Assembly (NCBI GenBank): GCA_025457615.1
Contig: JALOTZ010000003.1
Location: forward strand, 145,614-209,613
Reading direction: 5' to 3'
From: Verrucomicrobiota bacterium
GTDB lineage: Bacteria > Verrucomicrobiota > Verrucomicrobiia > Limisphaerales > DSYF01
DNA: 64,000 bases
Positions 6,164 through 13,520 of the stretch are shown in pieces. The stretch's first letter is position 1. Every line of letters begins with the position of its first letter. The translations under genes were made by a program, and so were the position numbers. The notes beneath the pieces were generated by a model that ran no database searches, was not told the origin of the DNA, and was given only the letters and a program-made list of their open reading frames with translations.

Positions 6164-8063
6164 CGGCTCCTTTCAACTCAATTGCGCGGACGACCAAGTC
6201 ACGCTTCTTGTCGAAACCACAAATGCCGAACTGGAAGTCCGGCTTTCGTAGTTCCAACTCGATGTAGTTTCCGTCTTCACGACTGACAATTACACCGTTG
6301 GCTTTCGGTTCTTGTCTGAGCGGCTGGCGTGTGAACACGAAATCGTCAGTCGCCCAGCGTTTGATCGCATTTCCACGGCGGACGGCATATGCAGCCTCAA
6401 TCCGGACCCGCACAGGAAACGACTCCGGCGGTGCGTCACCGGGTTTGAGAACGAAGCCGCCCTCCACTTGTCGGAGGTCAAATCGTCTCGGCTTTGGAGG
6501 CACGCCGCCAGGAGGCTCGCTCTGCTTGCCATCGTCACCGGGTTTCGACTTTTTTGCAGGCTCAGTTGGTCCTTCATCGGTTGGCAGGAAGAAAAGATCG
6601 AGCAGAAGCGTGGGATCGCCTTTCGTGTCGCGGGCATGGAGCGCCTGCATGATCTCAAACACGCTCCGCGTCACAAACTTGATGGCGTCCGGCCCGTAGA
6701 AATAGCGGTTGTGGAACTTCGGAGAGTCCTTCTGCCATTGCGTGTGATTGACGCCTTCCGCGTCACCTAGCAACCCGGCTAGCGGAGGATCTTCCACTTC
6801 AACCAAGGAGCGGCATCCCTGCAACTGCGGAGCACGCACATCTTTGATGAGAATGCCGTCACGCAGGAAAAGAGGGCGATAACCCGCATCACGGCAAGGC
6901 TCGATGTAAACGGTGAAGAAGGACATGGTTTCGGCTCTTCCATCCTTGGGCCGGACCCGGAGCGGAACCCGGACTCCAACACGCTGATTGGTTTCCATGC
7001 GAGTGCGAATTTGTGCCAGCGTGGCTTCCGGCAAGATCAATTCCCCGATCTTTCGCCAGTCTGGCGGTCTGGTTGGTTCTTCCGGCAGACTTACGATCTC
7101 TGCCGGTTTCGCGTATGCCGCCCATGCCGCGAACTGAACCACGGCTGCTTCCGAGGCGGGCAGCAGCGCTCTGTGAGCGGCGATGGACTCCGCGTCGATG
7201 CGGTGGTTGACGCTGGGGGCTTCAAGCTCGACCACCAACTCGCCGAGCAGGATTGGCCAGAAGAAATTCTGGACTACCCCGCGCCGCAGATCGTCCAAGC
7301 TCACGCGATCATCAACGCACGGCACCACCACCGAGAGGCCAGGTTTGTCCCGTCGCTTCAGCCCGAGGGTTTGCTCGAATCGGGCAATGAAATCAGAGTC
7401 AACCACGGGCAGCACCTGCTCTCCACCGCCGCTACGGCAACCGAACCAAGCATCGGGTTGGTAGTCCTTGCCCTGGATTGAGTGGCTGCGGACGACCGCC
7501 GAACCCATGAGCACTTTGGCTGGCGTATCGCTGCGGACACTCAAGCCAAACATCGAATGGAGTTTGCTGGCGGTGGGAAAGACCTGCTTGCCGATTCCCC
7601 AGCGTCCAAGGTTCTCGCCGGTCTTTGCCGAACGGCCGTCCGCCCTAAAGAAGCTGAAAAAGGCGTTGAACTCTGAATGCTCCAACCGCCATTCCGAAAC
7701 ATCCCCATTCAACCCTCTGGTTCCGAAGTCTTCGAAGGCGAGAAAACCAGTCTCGCCATTGAACAGTTCGGTGAAGCTGCCATTCCCCAACCCTTTCTCG
7801 AAGTGGACACGGGCCGGCTGGAATAAGTCCAATAGGGCGGTGCGAGCCTGCGCACTCGCCCCCGGCACCAATGCGATTCTCACAGTGACCTGCCGTTCGT
7901 TGGCGTCTCCGCGCATTGCTGCGTCGAGCGAGTTCTGAATTCCTTCGCGGACGAGAGCCTCGCTCAGGTTCTCCAAGCTCTCTGCCGTGAAGAAGGCGTC
8001 GTTCGCGGAGTCCCGCATTCGGTCGCAGGCTCGCCTTTCGTTGAAATGCCACTGTGGATTCAT
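6147..8063 (-). CDS. GHKL (MutL/Hsp90-type) ATPase of a methyltransferase-linked defence cluster
   Basis: This is a 638-residue protein. I chose the ATG at 8063 (MNPQWHFNERRACD) because it lies 11 bases after the methyltransferase stop; frame upstream of it would run into that gene. The N-terminal third carries all three GHKL boxes: the N-box ALVREGIQNSLDA (about residues 37-48), the G1 box FEDFGTRGL (about 110-118), and a GRWGIGK lid motif further on. Later parts include FFTVYIEPC and RNGDxx-type beta segments but no known domain. A proline- and lysine-rich linker precedes the last 120 residues. MORC/MutL-like GHKL ATPases linked to restriction-modification genes are known from comparative genomics. 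The expected role is an ATP-driven clamp that couples DNA recognition to the nuclease. Confidence 0.82.
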   Translation of the reverse strand: MNPQWHFNERRACDRMRDSANDAFFTAESLENLSEALVREGIQNSLDAAMRGDANERQVTVRIALVPGASAQARTALLDLFQPARVHFEKGLGNGSFTELFNGETGFLAFEDFGTRGLNGDVSEWRLEHSEFNAFFSFFRADGRSAKTGENLGRWGIGKQVFPTASKLHSMFGLSVRSDTPAKVLMGSAVVRSHSIQGKDYQPDAWFGCRSGGGEQVLPVVDSDFIARFEQTLGLKRRDKPGLSVVVPCVDDRVSLDDLRRGVVQNFFWPILLGELVVELEAPSVNHRIDAESIAAHRALLPASEAAVVQFAAWAAYAKPAEIVSLPEEPTRPPDWRKIGELILPEATLAQIRTRMETNQRVGVRVPLRVRPKDGRAETMSFFTVYIEPCRDAGYRPLFLRDGILIKDVRAPQLQGCRSLVEVEDPPLAGLLGDAEGVNHTQWQKDSPKFHNRYFYGPDAIKFVTRSVFEIMQALHARDTKGDPTLLLDLFFLPTDEGPTEPAKKSKPGDDGKQSEPPGGVPPKPRRFDLRQVEGGFVLKPGDAPPESFPVRVRIEAAYAVRRGNAIKRWATDDFVFTRQPLRQEPKANGVIVSREDGNYIELELRKPDFQFGICGFDKKRDLVVRAIELKGADEENV

Positions 8064-8074
8064 CGTTCTTGTTC

Positions 8075-9811
8075 CTATGCCGTTCTGAAGTCTACCCGCG
8101 CAATCTTCACTTCCTCGGCAAGCTGCGGGTTGCGATAGCACATGCCCGCCATCTGGGCTTCCGAGCAATAGAAGTCGTCATCGGCGAGTTCCTTGTTACG
8201 AAATCGTCTCCATGCTTCCCGGGCGATGGGCGCAAGCACCACCGGCCAGCCGCTGCGCTCGTAGTAAGGCGCGGTCAGCCTTGGCTCTAGTCTGGCCACT
8301 GGCGTGTATTCGTTCTCGTTCTTTCGGCAGATGGTTTCGCCGTGATCGAGTGCGCTGTCGGGATGCAGCCCGGCGTAGAGAAAGGCGATGGCAATCCACG
8401 CGCGTTTGAAAACGTCAGTTTCGACACGCCGTAGCGCCTGTGGTGGCAAATCAAGCAGCGGACGGACCCAGGCGACTGCCTGATCTTCCGTCACGGGCAG
8501 AGGCGCAGCGTCGAACGGGATGGCTTGATGCACAGGCTGGGCGGCAGTCAGGAAGTCGCGCACTTCTTCCGCGACCGCTTCGGCCACTATGGGCGGCACG
8601 GCGTTGCCGATGAGGCGGAACTGATGGGTGCGAGCCACGGGGAACCAGAACCAGTCAGGGAACGTCTGGATTCGCGCCGCCTCGCGCGGTGTGAGCGAAC
8701 GGTTCTGGTTCGGATGAATGAACATCAACCCGTCCTTGCTCAGATGGGCCACGATGGTGGAGCAAAGCTCGTCCCGGTGCTGGCGCTTGTAGCGGTCACT
8801 GAAGCAGGATCGGCTGTAGGTGAACTCCAGAGATTCCCCCCGCGCCTCCGCTTCACCGCTGTGCTCGCCTTGGCGCAGGCGGGCGAAGTCACGCAGATCA
8901 CGCTCGCTGTGCGGCCGGGCGCGGTGTGCGGTGAGATGCGACGCGCGCTCAATTTCCAAGATGGATTGCAGGTAGTGGCGCGCCGCCGCTCCACGCTCCG
9001 CCAGAAAGTCATTGCGCCGTTTCAAGTCGTAGTCGCATTCCTCGACGCCTCCGCCTGCCGGCACTTCAGGCAGATCGCCGATGGCATCCCAAAGCTTCGG
9101 TGTAGCAGCCGACGTGAGGAGGCTCTGATCAGATTCGGAGCGTGGGCAAGTTTCAGCACCATTCCTAAATGGAGCCTCGTGACCTCGGCTGCTACTTGAG
9201 AAGGCTCGCGCCGCGGGGCTCAACTCTCCCGCGAAGTATCCCGGAATGTCGTCACGCACGCCGATGACGAGTTGACGCCGACGCTTCTGCGGCACGCCGA
9301 GTTTCCAGGCTTCTTCAACCTGAGCTTGGACGCGGTAGCCCAGCTTGCGCGCCTCCGCCTGAACCATCGTGAAGAACTTGCCTTTCGCGGCGCTTTGGAG
9401 GCCGAGGACGTTTTCCATGACGAACACGCGCGGACGAAACGCGGCCACGTAGTCGAGGAAGTAACGGAAGAGGTAGCGGCGTTTGTCCCGGCGCACGCGC
9501 GAGCCGTGGTTGGCAGCATCCACCTGCCGCACGGTGCTGAAGCCCTGACACGGCGGCCCGCCAACGATGACATCCACACTGTTGACACCAATCCTGGCCG
9601 CCAATTCGTGAGGGGTGAAGCGCGAGAGGTCCTTGCAGAGGGCGAGCGTTTCCTTGCCGAAGTTCGCCTTGAAGGTGGCAATCGCCTGTTCGTTGAAGTC
9701 AACGGCGGCAAGGCACCGGAAACCGGCTCGCTCCATGCCAAGCGTGAAGCCGCCGCAACCGCAGAAGAGGTCGAGACAAGTCAGGGACTGAGTTGTTGTG
9801 TCCGTGGACAT
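8075..9811 (-). CDS. DNA (cytosine-5) methyltransferase with C-terminal extension
   Basis: The 578-residue protein carries the C5-methyltransferase motifs in order: I (LDLFCGCGGFTLGM, about 13-26), IV (GGPPCQGFS, catalytic Cys at about 88), VI (MENV, about 132), VIII (QKRRR, about 175), and X (LIGNAVPP, about 400-407). About 150 residues follow motif X (for example WVRPLLDLPPQALRRVETDV and RSGWPVVLAPIAREAWRRF), unlike plain Dcm enzymes; their role is unknown. Residues of about 204-238 come from a palindromic insertion (9102-9195) between motif VIII and the target recognition region. It heads the cluster methyltransferase, GHKL ATPase, two unknowns, Vsr. The start at 9811 follows a 240-nt structured leader. 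Vsr pairing suggests the target contains 5-methylcytosine prone to deamination. Confidence 0.92.
   Translation of the reverse strand: MSTDTTTQSLTCLDLFCGCGGFTLGMERAGFRCLAAVDFNEQAIATFKANFGKETLALCKDLSRFTPHELAARIGVNSVDVIVGGPPCQGFSTVRQVDAANHGSRVRRDKRRYLFRYFLDYVAAFRPRVFVMENVLGLQSAAKGKFFTMVQAEARKLGYRVQAQVEEAWKLGVPQKRRRQLVIGVRDDIPGYFAGELSPAARAFSSSSRGHEAPFRNGAETCPRSESDQSLLTSAATPKLWDAIGDLPEVPAGGGVEECDYDLKRRNDFLAERGAAARHYLQSILEIERASHLTAHRARPHSERDLRDFARLRQGEHSGEAEARGESLEFTYSRSCFSDRYKRQHRDELCSTIVAHLSKDGLMFIHPNQNRSLTPREAARIQTFPDWFWFPVARTHQFRLIGNAVPPIVAEAVAEEVRDFLTAAQPVHQAIPFDAAPLPVTEDQAVAWVRPLLDLPPQALRRVETDVFKRAWIAIAFLYAGLHPDSALDHGETICRKNENEYTPVARLEPRLTAPYYERSGWPVVLAPIAREAWRRFRNKELADDDFYCSEAQMAGMCYRNPQLAEEVKIARVDFRTA
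9102..9195. repeat. Palindromic element inserted in frame within the C5 methyltransferase gene
   Basis: A 24-base left arm beginning GTAGCAGCCGACGTGAGG at 9102 pairs with the right arm ending ACCTCGGCTGCTAC at 9195; 21 of 24 positions are complementary. The element adds residues of about 204-238 to the enzyme with no stop. Its ends resemble those of the element in vsr. Confidence 0.75.
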
Positions 9812-10051
9812 GAGCTGAAGCGCTCGCGAGTGCGTTCAGCCCTGTCGGGATGGCTTGCTGCCTGCGGTGGAACCCTTGGTGCCTGAAACAGAAGTGGGAC
9901 GCACTTACTTGCGTCCCAACTCAGGCACCTAGGAGGGCCCAACGCAGGAGCGCTTTCAGCGCGCCCCAATTGGGGCGCGCATCGAGCGCCGTCCTGCATT
10001 TCCGAAAGTTCCTAGGTTTCGAGTTGGACAGCAGCCGAAGCTACGCGAAAT
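9812..10051 (-). promoter_or_regulatory. Structured leader of the C5 methyltransferase gene (copy 1)
   Basis: From about 10051 down to the start codon at 9811 the minus strand matches the leader of the type III-like mod gene (13291-13520) in sequence and order. It opens with TTTCGCGTAGCTTCGGCTGC and CGAAACCTAGGAA. Next comes a long hairpin with GCAGGA/TCCTGC and GCGCGCCCC/GGGGCGCGC stems and the linker GGGCCCTCCTAGGTGCCTGA. A second hairpin has an outer stem GGTGCCTGA/TCAGGCACC and an inner stem GGGACGCA/TGCGTCCC. The match goes on through ACAGGGCTGA to near the ATG. Several stem pairs differ between copies while pairing is kept. It could be a cis-regulatory RNA or a mobile palindromic repeat. 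No coding capacity is evident in 9812-10175. Confidence 0.7.
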
Positions 10052-10175
10052 CAAATTGTGTTGTGGTCGTTAATTCATTCGTGTCGGTTAACGCGGCCAG
10101 CCTAGCGCAACCGGTGCGCTGGCGGCAACAGGCTCTCCCGCGATCTCGAGGGGAAATTCTCTTCTCGCTGGGGTG

Positions 10176-10580
10176 TCAAACCAGCCAGTTGATCTTGATC
10201 TCCTTCTCCACCGCTTTGAACTCCGGGTCGCCGGTGACGAGTTCGGCCTTGTGCTTCCGGGCCAGCGCGGCGGCGAAGGCGTCGGCCAGGCTGAGGCTTA
10301 AGCGCGATTTGAAGTCCGCCGCCACGTCGGCCAGTTCGCGGTCCGCCGGATGGAATTCAACAGGCAATGTGGGCAAATCACGGGCCACGTCCGCCCAGCG
10401 CGCGGCGCCGTCCTTGCGGAGGACCATGTATTTGACCTCGGCGTAGTTCACCTCGGTCATGTGCAGCGGCACGTCGCGCTGGCCGGCCCTTTCCAGCAGC
10501 GCGGCAACCTTGTCGTCGCCGGCTTCGCCCCGGAGAAACGCGAGCAGCGCAAAGCTATCGAGCACCGGTGCTGCGGGCAT
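10176..10580 (-). CDS. vapC: PIN-domain toxin, VapC type
   Basis: The 134-residue protein has the PIN ribonuclease layout: N-terminal LDSFALLAFLRGE with the first acidic residue, a mid acidic residue in HMTEVNYAEVKYMV, and LSLADAFAAALARKHKAELVTGDPEF with the later acidic cluster. I use the ATG at 10580, which gives MPAAPVLDSF and a normal VapC length. This start lies inside the end of the antitoxin gene (26-base overlap), the usual coupled arrangement. Such toxins cleave tRNA or rRNA when the antitoxin is lost. The catalytic residues look intact. The pair lies inside the defence island, between the two restriction-modification modules. Confidence 0.88.
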   Translation of the reverse strand: MPAAPVLDSFALLAFLRGEAGDDKVAALLERAGQRDVPLHMTEVNYAEVKYMVLRKDGAARWADVARDLPTLPVEFHPADRELADVAADFKSRLSLSLADAFAAALARKHKAELVTGDPEFKAVEKEIKINWLV

Positions 10581-10854
10581 GTTTGGCCTCCTCGATTTCC
10601 TTTTCCCGGCGTTTGTGCTCCGCCCACTCCTCCCCGAGCGGCTTGTCGCCGGGTTTGCGCTTGAGGATGCCACGCAGGCGGTTGATGGCGTGCCGGGTCA
10701 CCGGCTTCAGCAGGATGCCCTCGTCGGTGGCGGTGACGATGGCGCGGGTGCCGTCCTCAATGTGGTAGAGCTTGCGGAGCCGCAGCGGGATCACCACCTG
10801 GCCTTTGGTGGTGAACCAGACGGTGTCGGCTGGCGATGTCGTATTCACGAACAT
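10555..10854 (-). CDS. AbrB/SpoVT-type antitoxin of the PIN toxin
   Basis: This 99-residue protein has an N-terminal swapped-hairpin AbrB DNA-binding domain (VWFTTKGQVVIPLRLRKLYH, then GTRAIVTATDEGILLKPV). A basic helical tail (GILKRKPGDKPLGEEWAEHK, then RREKEIEEAKHA) should wrap around the toxin. It is translated just before the PIN toxin. Directly upstream lies a perfect palindrome overlapping a plausible promoter (10861-10900), which fits the autorepression known for this class. It has the size expected of an AbrB-type VapB antitoxin. Confidence 0.87.
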   Translation of the reverse strand: MFVNTTSPADTVWFTTKGQVVIPLRLRKLYHIEDGTRAIVTATDEGILLKPVTRHAINRLRGILKRKPGDKPLGEEWAEHKRREKEIEEAKHARSTGAR

Positions 10855-10860
10855 CAGTAT

Positions 10861-10900
10861 GACTTTTCTAAAAAGTCCGTCAACATCTTTCTAGTAAGAA
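10861..10900 (-). promoter_or_regulatory. Probable promoter and operator of the PIN/AbrB pair
   Basis: GACTTTTCTAAAAAGTC at 10861-10877 is a perfect palindrome with a three-base centre. A related half-site, CTTTCTAGTAAG, lies about 24 bases further upstream of the gene. On the minus strand a TTGACG hexamer precedes the palindrome. A -10-like sequence 17 bases on would fall almost at the start codon, so the transcript may be nearly leaderless. The segment is clearly more AT-rich than its surroundings. Confidence 0.5.
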
Positions 10901-11022
10901 AACCACACGAGAACAGAATCCGGAAGGAAACCCGGCTGGCGGCGCAGGTCAGGCCCCGCGCCTGACGCTGGCGACCGACACCTCGCTCAACTGGAGACAG
11001 GCGGAACGCCTCGTCCTACGCC

Positions 11023-11460
11023 TCAGCGAAGGGCGCTTGGCCGGTCGTCGCGCGGCGGACGATGGTCCCGGTTGCCACCACCGCCCGGGCCGCGGCCTTC
11101 GCCCTGTCTGCCGCCACCGGCACCGCCCCCGCCGCCGCCAACGCGCTGCACCGGTGTCGGTTTGATGACCGGCCGGCTCTCGGCGTTCAACGGCAGCACA
11201 AGGCGGAAGCCGAGATGGTGGTAGGGGTGATCTGGGTCTTGCGGACCGCGAAAGCAAGACGGGTTGCGATTGGAGACGCGACGATGGCCGTTCTCGCCGT
11301 TATACCATTACCTCCCCGCATGCCGCGATACGGCTTGCCGTCGGGCATGAAGCTCCCGCTGGCGGGGCCGGGCGGATGGTTCGTGGGGCTGTAGGAATAG
11401 TAGTCCCGTCCATACCAGTCGTTGACGAACTGCCAGACGTTGCCCGCCATGTTATAACTC
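11023..11460 (-). pseudogene. Truncated, frameshifted formylglycine-generating-enzyme-like gene
   Basis: On the minus strand NMAGNVWQFVNDWYGRDYYS and PPGPASGSFMPDGKPYRGMR match the C-terminal core of sulfatase-modifying (FGE-type) domains. At GGN the frame breaks. In the next frame the family pattern resumes as YNGENGHRRVSNRNPSCFRG and HHLGFRLVLPLN, followed by a glycine-rich tail and a stop at 11023. One base appears to be missing near 11300. Nothing of the N-terminal two thirds remains, because the ROK kinase gene ends just upstream. It is a remnant, probably of a secreted SUMF1-like protein, and fits the decayed sulfatase fragment at 3661-3960. Confidence 0.82.
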
Positions 11461-11507
11461 CACCTTTGCCTGGCGGGCCTTGGACGGGCCAGGCCAGGGC
11501 CCCGTCT

Positions 11508-12557
11508 TCAGGCTCCGTGCTTGTGGCGGTAGAGCGCCACCAGGGCGGCGCCGATGGCTTGGGAGAGCTCGCCCAGTTCGGCCGAGACGATCTTGAGCGT
11601 GTCGCGTTGCTGGGGCCAGAGATAGGGCCGGGCGGTCTCGCGCACGATGCGCAGGTAACGCTCGCGGAATTCCGGCGTGGTCGCCTCGTGATCCATCAAG
11701 CCGCCGCCGATGATGAAGATCCCCGGGTCCAGCGCCATCACCAGGTTGGCCACGTGGATGCCCATGACGCGCGCCTGGAAATCGAAGATCTCCATCGCCA
11801 GCGGGTCGCCTTGTTGCGCACGGCCCCGGAGCGAGAGCGCCTTGTCCTTGGTCGTGCCGGGCGCGGTGTGCAGCTCGTGGCCGGGATACCTGGGCAGTCG
11901 TTCCATCAGCAGATGACCCAGACCGGAGATCGTCGTGTACGCCTCGACGCAACCCCAGTCGCGTCCACAGCCGCAGAGAAGCGGTTGGCCGTTGAGACCG
12001 AGCAGTTGCAGCGGCACGGGCATGTGGCCGGCCTCCATGCCCGCCAGCGTGTCGCCGTCCAGGCACATGCCGTCCGCGCCGACGAACGCCGCGCCGAGGC
12101 CGGAGCCGGGCATCAGCATGGCGACGGAAGCGTTGGACTTGCCCCGGGCAAGCTTGGCCTCGGCGACACCGCCGTAATTGCCGTCGTTCCCCACGCACAG
12201 CGGCACAGGGTGTCCGATCTGCTGGGCGAGGGCGTTCCGGTAATCCTCGTAAACGTTCCAGCCGCAGAAACTGGCGGGCAGGTTGGGCGACTTGCCGAAT
12301 ACGCCATAGCGCTCATACGGCCCGGGAATGGCGAGCCCGACGCCGGCGACCTGCGACCACTCGAGCTGGTTCTGCGCGAGGAAATCGCCCGCACCGCCGA
12401 TCCAGGCGGCGATGACGCCCTCACGTCCGTTGTGCGCGTTGGTGGAGCGCTGCAGCACCTTGGTGCTCACGGCGTCCCCGTTCTCAAAGACCGCGGAGAA
12501 CTTGGTCGTGGTCGCACCGCTGTCGGTGCCGAGGAAAATGTCCGGTTTCGGGCTCAT
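11508..12557 (-). CDS. ROK-family sugar kinase
   Basis: This 349-residue protein has an N-terminal phosphate-binding loop (FLGTDSGATTTKF), the sugar-contact region GLAIPGPYERYG, CVGNDGNYGGVAEAKLARGK with the catalytic Asp, GSGLGAAFVG, and the ROK zinc motif CGCGRDWGCVE, and ends GGGLMDHE...AALVALYRH. Most such enzymes phosphorylate glucose, N-acetylglucosamine or related hexoses in the cytoplasm. No N-terminal winged helix is present, so it is a kinase rather than a ROK repressor. The start at 12557 (MSPKPDIFLG) is preferred; a start four codons upstream is possible. It stands alone in the defence island with no sugar genes nearby, so its substrate cannot be guessed. Confidence 0.87.
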   Translation of the reverse strand: MSPKPDIFLGTDSGATTTKFSAVFENGDAVSTKVLQRSTNAHNGREGVIAAWIGGAGDFLAQNQLEWSQVAGVGLAIPGPYERYGVFGKSPNLPASFCGWNVYEDYRNALAQQIGHPVPLCVGNDGNYGGVAEAKLARGKSNASVAMLMPGSGLGAAFVGADGMCLDGDTLAGMEAGHMPVPLQLLGLNGQPLLCGCGRDWGCVEAYTTISGLGHLLMERLPRYPGHELHTAPGTTKDKALSLRGRAQQGDPLAMEIFDFQARVMGIHVANLVMALDPGIFIIGGGLMDHEATTPEFRERYLRIVRETARPYLWPQQRDTLKIVSAELGELSQAIGAALVALYRHKHGA

Positions 12558-12655
12558 GCAGGATGTCATCCGTCGGGCCGGAATGTGTTCAACCGCCGGG
12601 CAAAAGGAAAGCTTGCAATCGGTGCGGCATCCTCCCGATCGAGGGGGATGCCTGC

Positions 12656-12925
12656 TCAATAGACCTCGTCATGGGTGCCGATGTCGGTGAACACCACCCG
12701 ATTCTTGGTGGCGAATAGAAAAAGGACCCGAACATTGTATTCAACGGAGAAACTCCAAAACTCCGCCAGATCGCCTGAGAGTTTGTGCGTTCGCAGGCGC
12801 GCGTCAAACGGGTCCTCCTGAAAGATCTCCACTCGCTTCCAGAAACTCTCCTCCAATCGTTTACGGCCTTCGATGCGCTTCTTGAAGGCCCGCTTGAAGG
12901 ACGAACTGAAGGCGATCCGCGTCAT
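12656..12925 (-). CDS. RelE/YafQ-type mRNA interferase toxin
   Basis: The 89-residue basic protein (MTRIAFSSSFKRAFKKRIEG, LRTHKLSGDLAEFWSFSV, NVRVLFLFATKNRVVFTDIG, THDEVY) has the compact RelE-superfamily arrangement, including the conserved KL.G....W.F....N.R region and a C-terminal IGTHDEVY typical of the YafQ/RelE-StbE group. Such toxins cut mRNA in the ribosome. It overlaps the upstream antitoxin gene by four bases (ATGA). It lies at the boundary between the ROK kinase and the second structured leader. Confidence 0.87.
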   Translation of the reverse strand: MTRIAFSSSFKRAFKKRIEGRKRLEESFWKRVEIFQEDPFDARLRTHKLSGDLAEFWSFSVEYNVRVLFLFATKNRVVFTDIGTHDEVY

Positions 12926-13134
12926 TCCGTCAGGGACTTCTTCAGCTCGCTGAGGGAACTGGAAAACTTTAGATCGCCACGCTTCATCTCCACGATACTG
13001 CGCCGTCCGCTGGCTTTGATTTCCCGGCGTCGATCCTCGACCAACGCGCGTTCGAGCAAGGACTTCAGCTCCAGCTTTTCCTCCGAGGAGCAGCTTCGGA
13101 TCTCTTCGACCAGCGCGGCAAATGTGGCGCTCAT
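12922..13134 (-). CDS. Antitoxin partner of the RelE-type toxin
   Basis: The 70-residue protein (MSATFAALVEEIRSCSSEEK, LELKSLLERALVEDRRREIK, MKRGDLKFSSSLSELKKSLT) is helical and highly charged, with an N-terminal helical part and an extended C-terminus likely to bind the toxin. The pattern is that of small uncharacterised antitoxins found directly before RelE-like genes. No classic ribbon-helix-helix motif is obvious. Its identification rests mostly on the four-base overlap with the toxin gene. The 13135-13290 stretch upstream contains nothing else I can identify. Confidence 0.72.
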   Translation of the reverse strand: MSATFAALVEEIRSCSSEEKLELKSLLERALVEDRRREIKASGRRSIVEMKRGDLKFSSSLSELKKSLTE

Positions 13135-13290
13135 GGGGCCACCATAATGCCCGGGCCCCTTGGAATCAACCTTTGCGCCCCGGATCTTCTGTCCGGCCCA
13201 ATCCCCGCGCTTGTCGCCCCACCCGGATTCGGGCTATGTTCGCCGCGTCCGGAGAAATCAAACGACCAGAAAACCCATTTAACCAAAATC

Positions 13291-13520
13291 ATTTCGCGTA
13301 GCTTCGGCTGCTGTTCACCTCGAAACCTAGGAAATTTCGTACAGAGGACAGCGTTTGAAGTGCGCCCCAGCCGGGGCGCATTGAAAGCGTTCCTCTGTGG
13401 GCCCTCCTAGGTGCCTGAGGTGGGGCGCAAGTAAATGCGTCCCATTTCATTTCAGGCACCAAAGAACCCACGGAGACAGTCACCAGACAGGGCTGATTCG
13501 CGCGCGAGCGATCTCAGCCC
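13291..13520 (+). promoter_or_regulatory. Structured leader of the type III-like mod gene (copy 2)
   Basis: This 230-nt segment ends at the mod start codon and is homologous to the leader of the C5 methyltransferase gene (9812-10051), in the same orientation relative to the gene. Hairpin 1 (about 13350-13398) has an ACAGAGGA/TCCTCTGT outer stem and a TGCGCCCC/GGGGCGCA inner stem. Hairpin 2 (about 13410-13460) has GGTGCCTGA/TCAGGCACC outside and GGGGCGCA/TGCGTCCC inside. Where the copies differ in stems the partner base usually differs too. Shared unpaired blocks include CGAAACCTAGGAA and GGGCCCTCCTAGGTGCCTGA, the latter containing an anti-Shine-Dalgarno-like CCTCCT. No clear Shine-Dalgarno sequence precedes the ATG. 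Confidence 0.72.
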
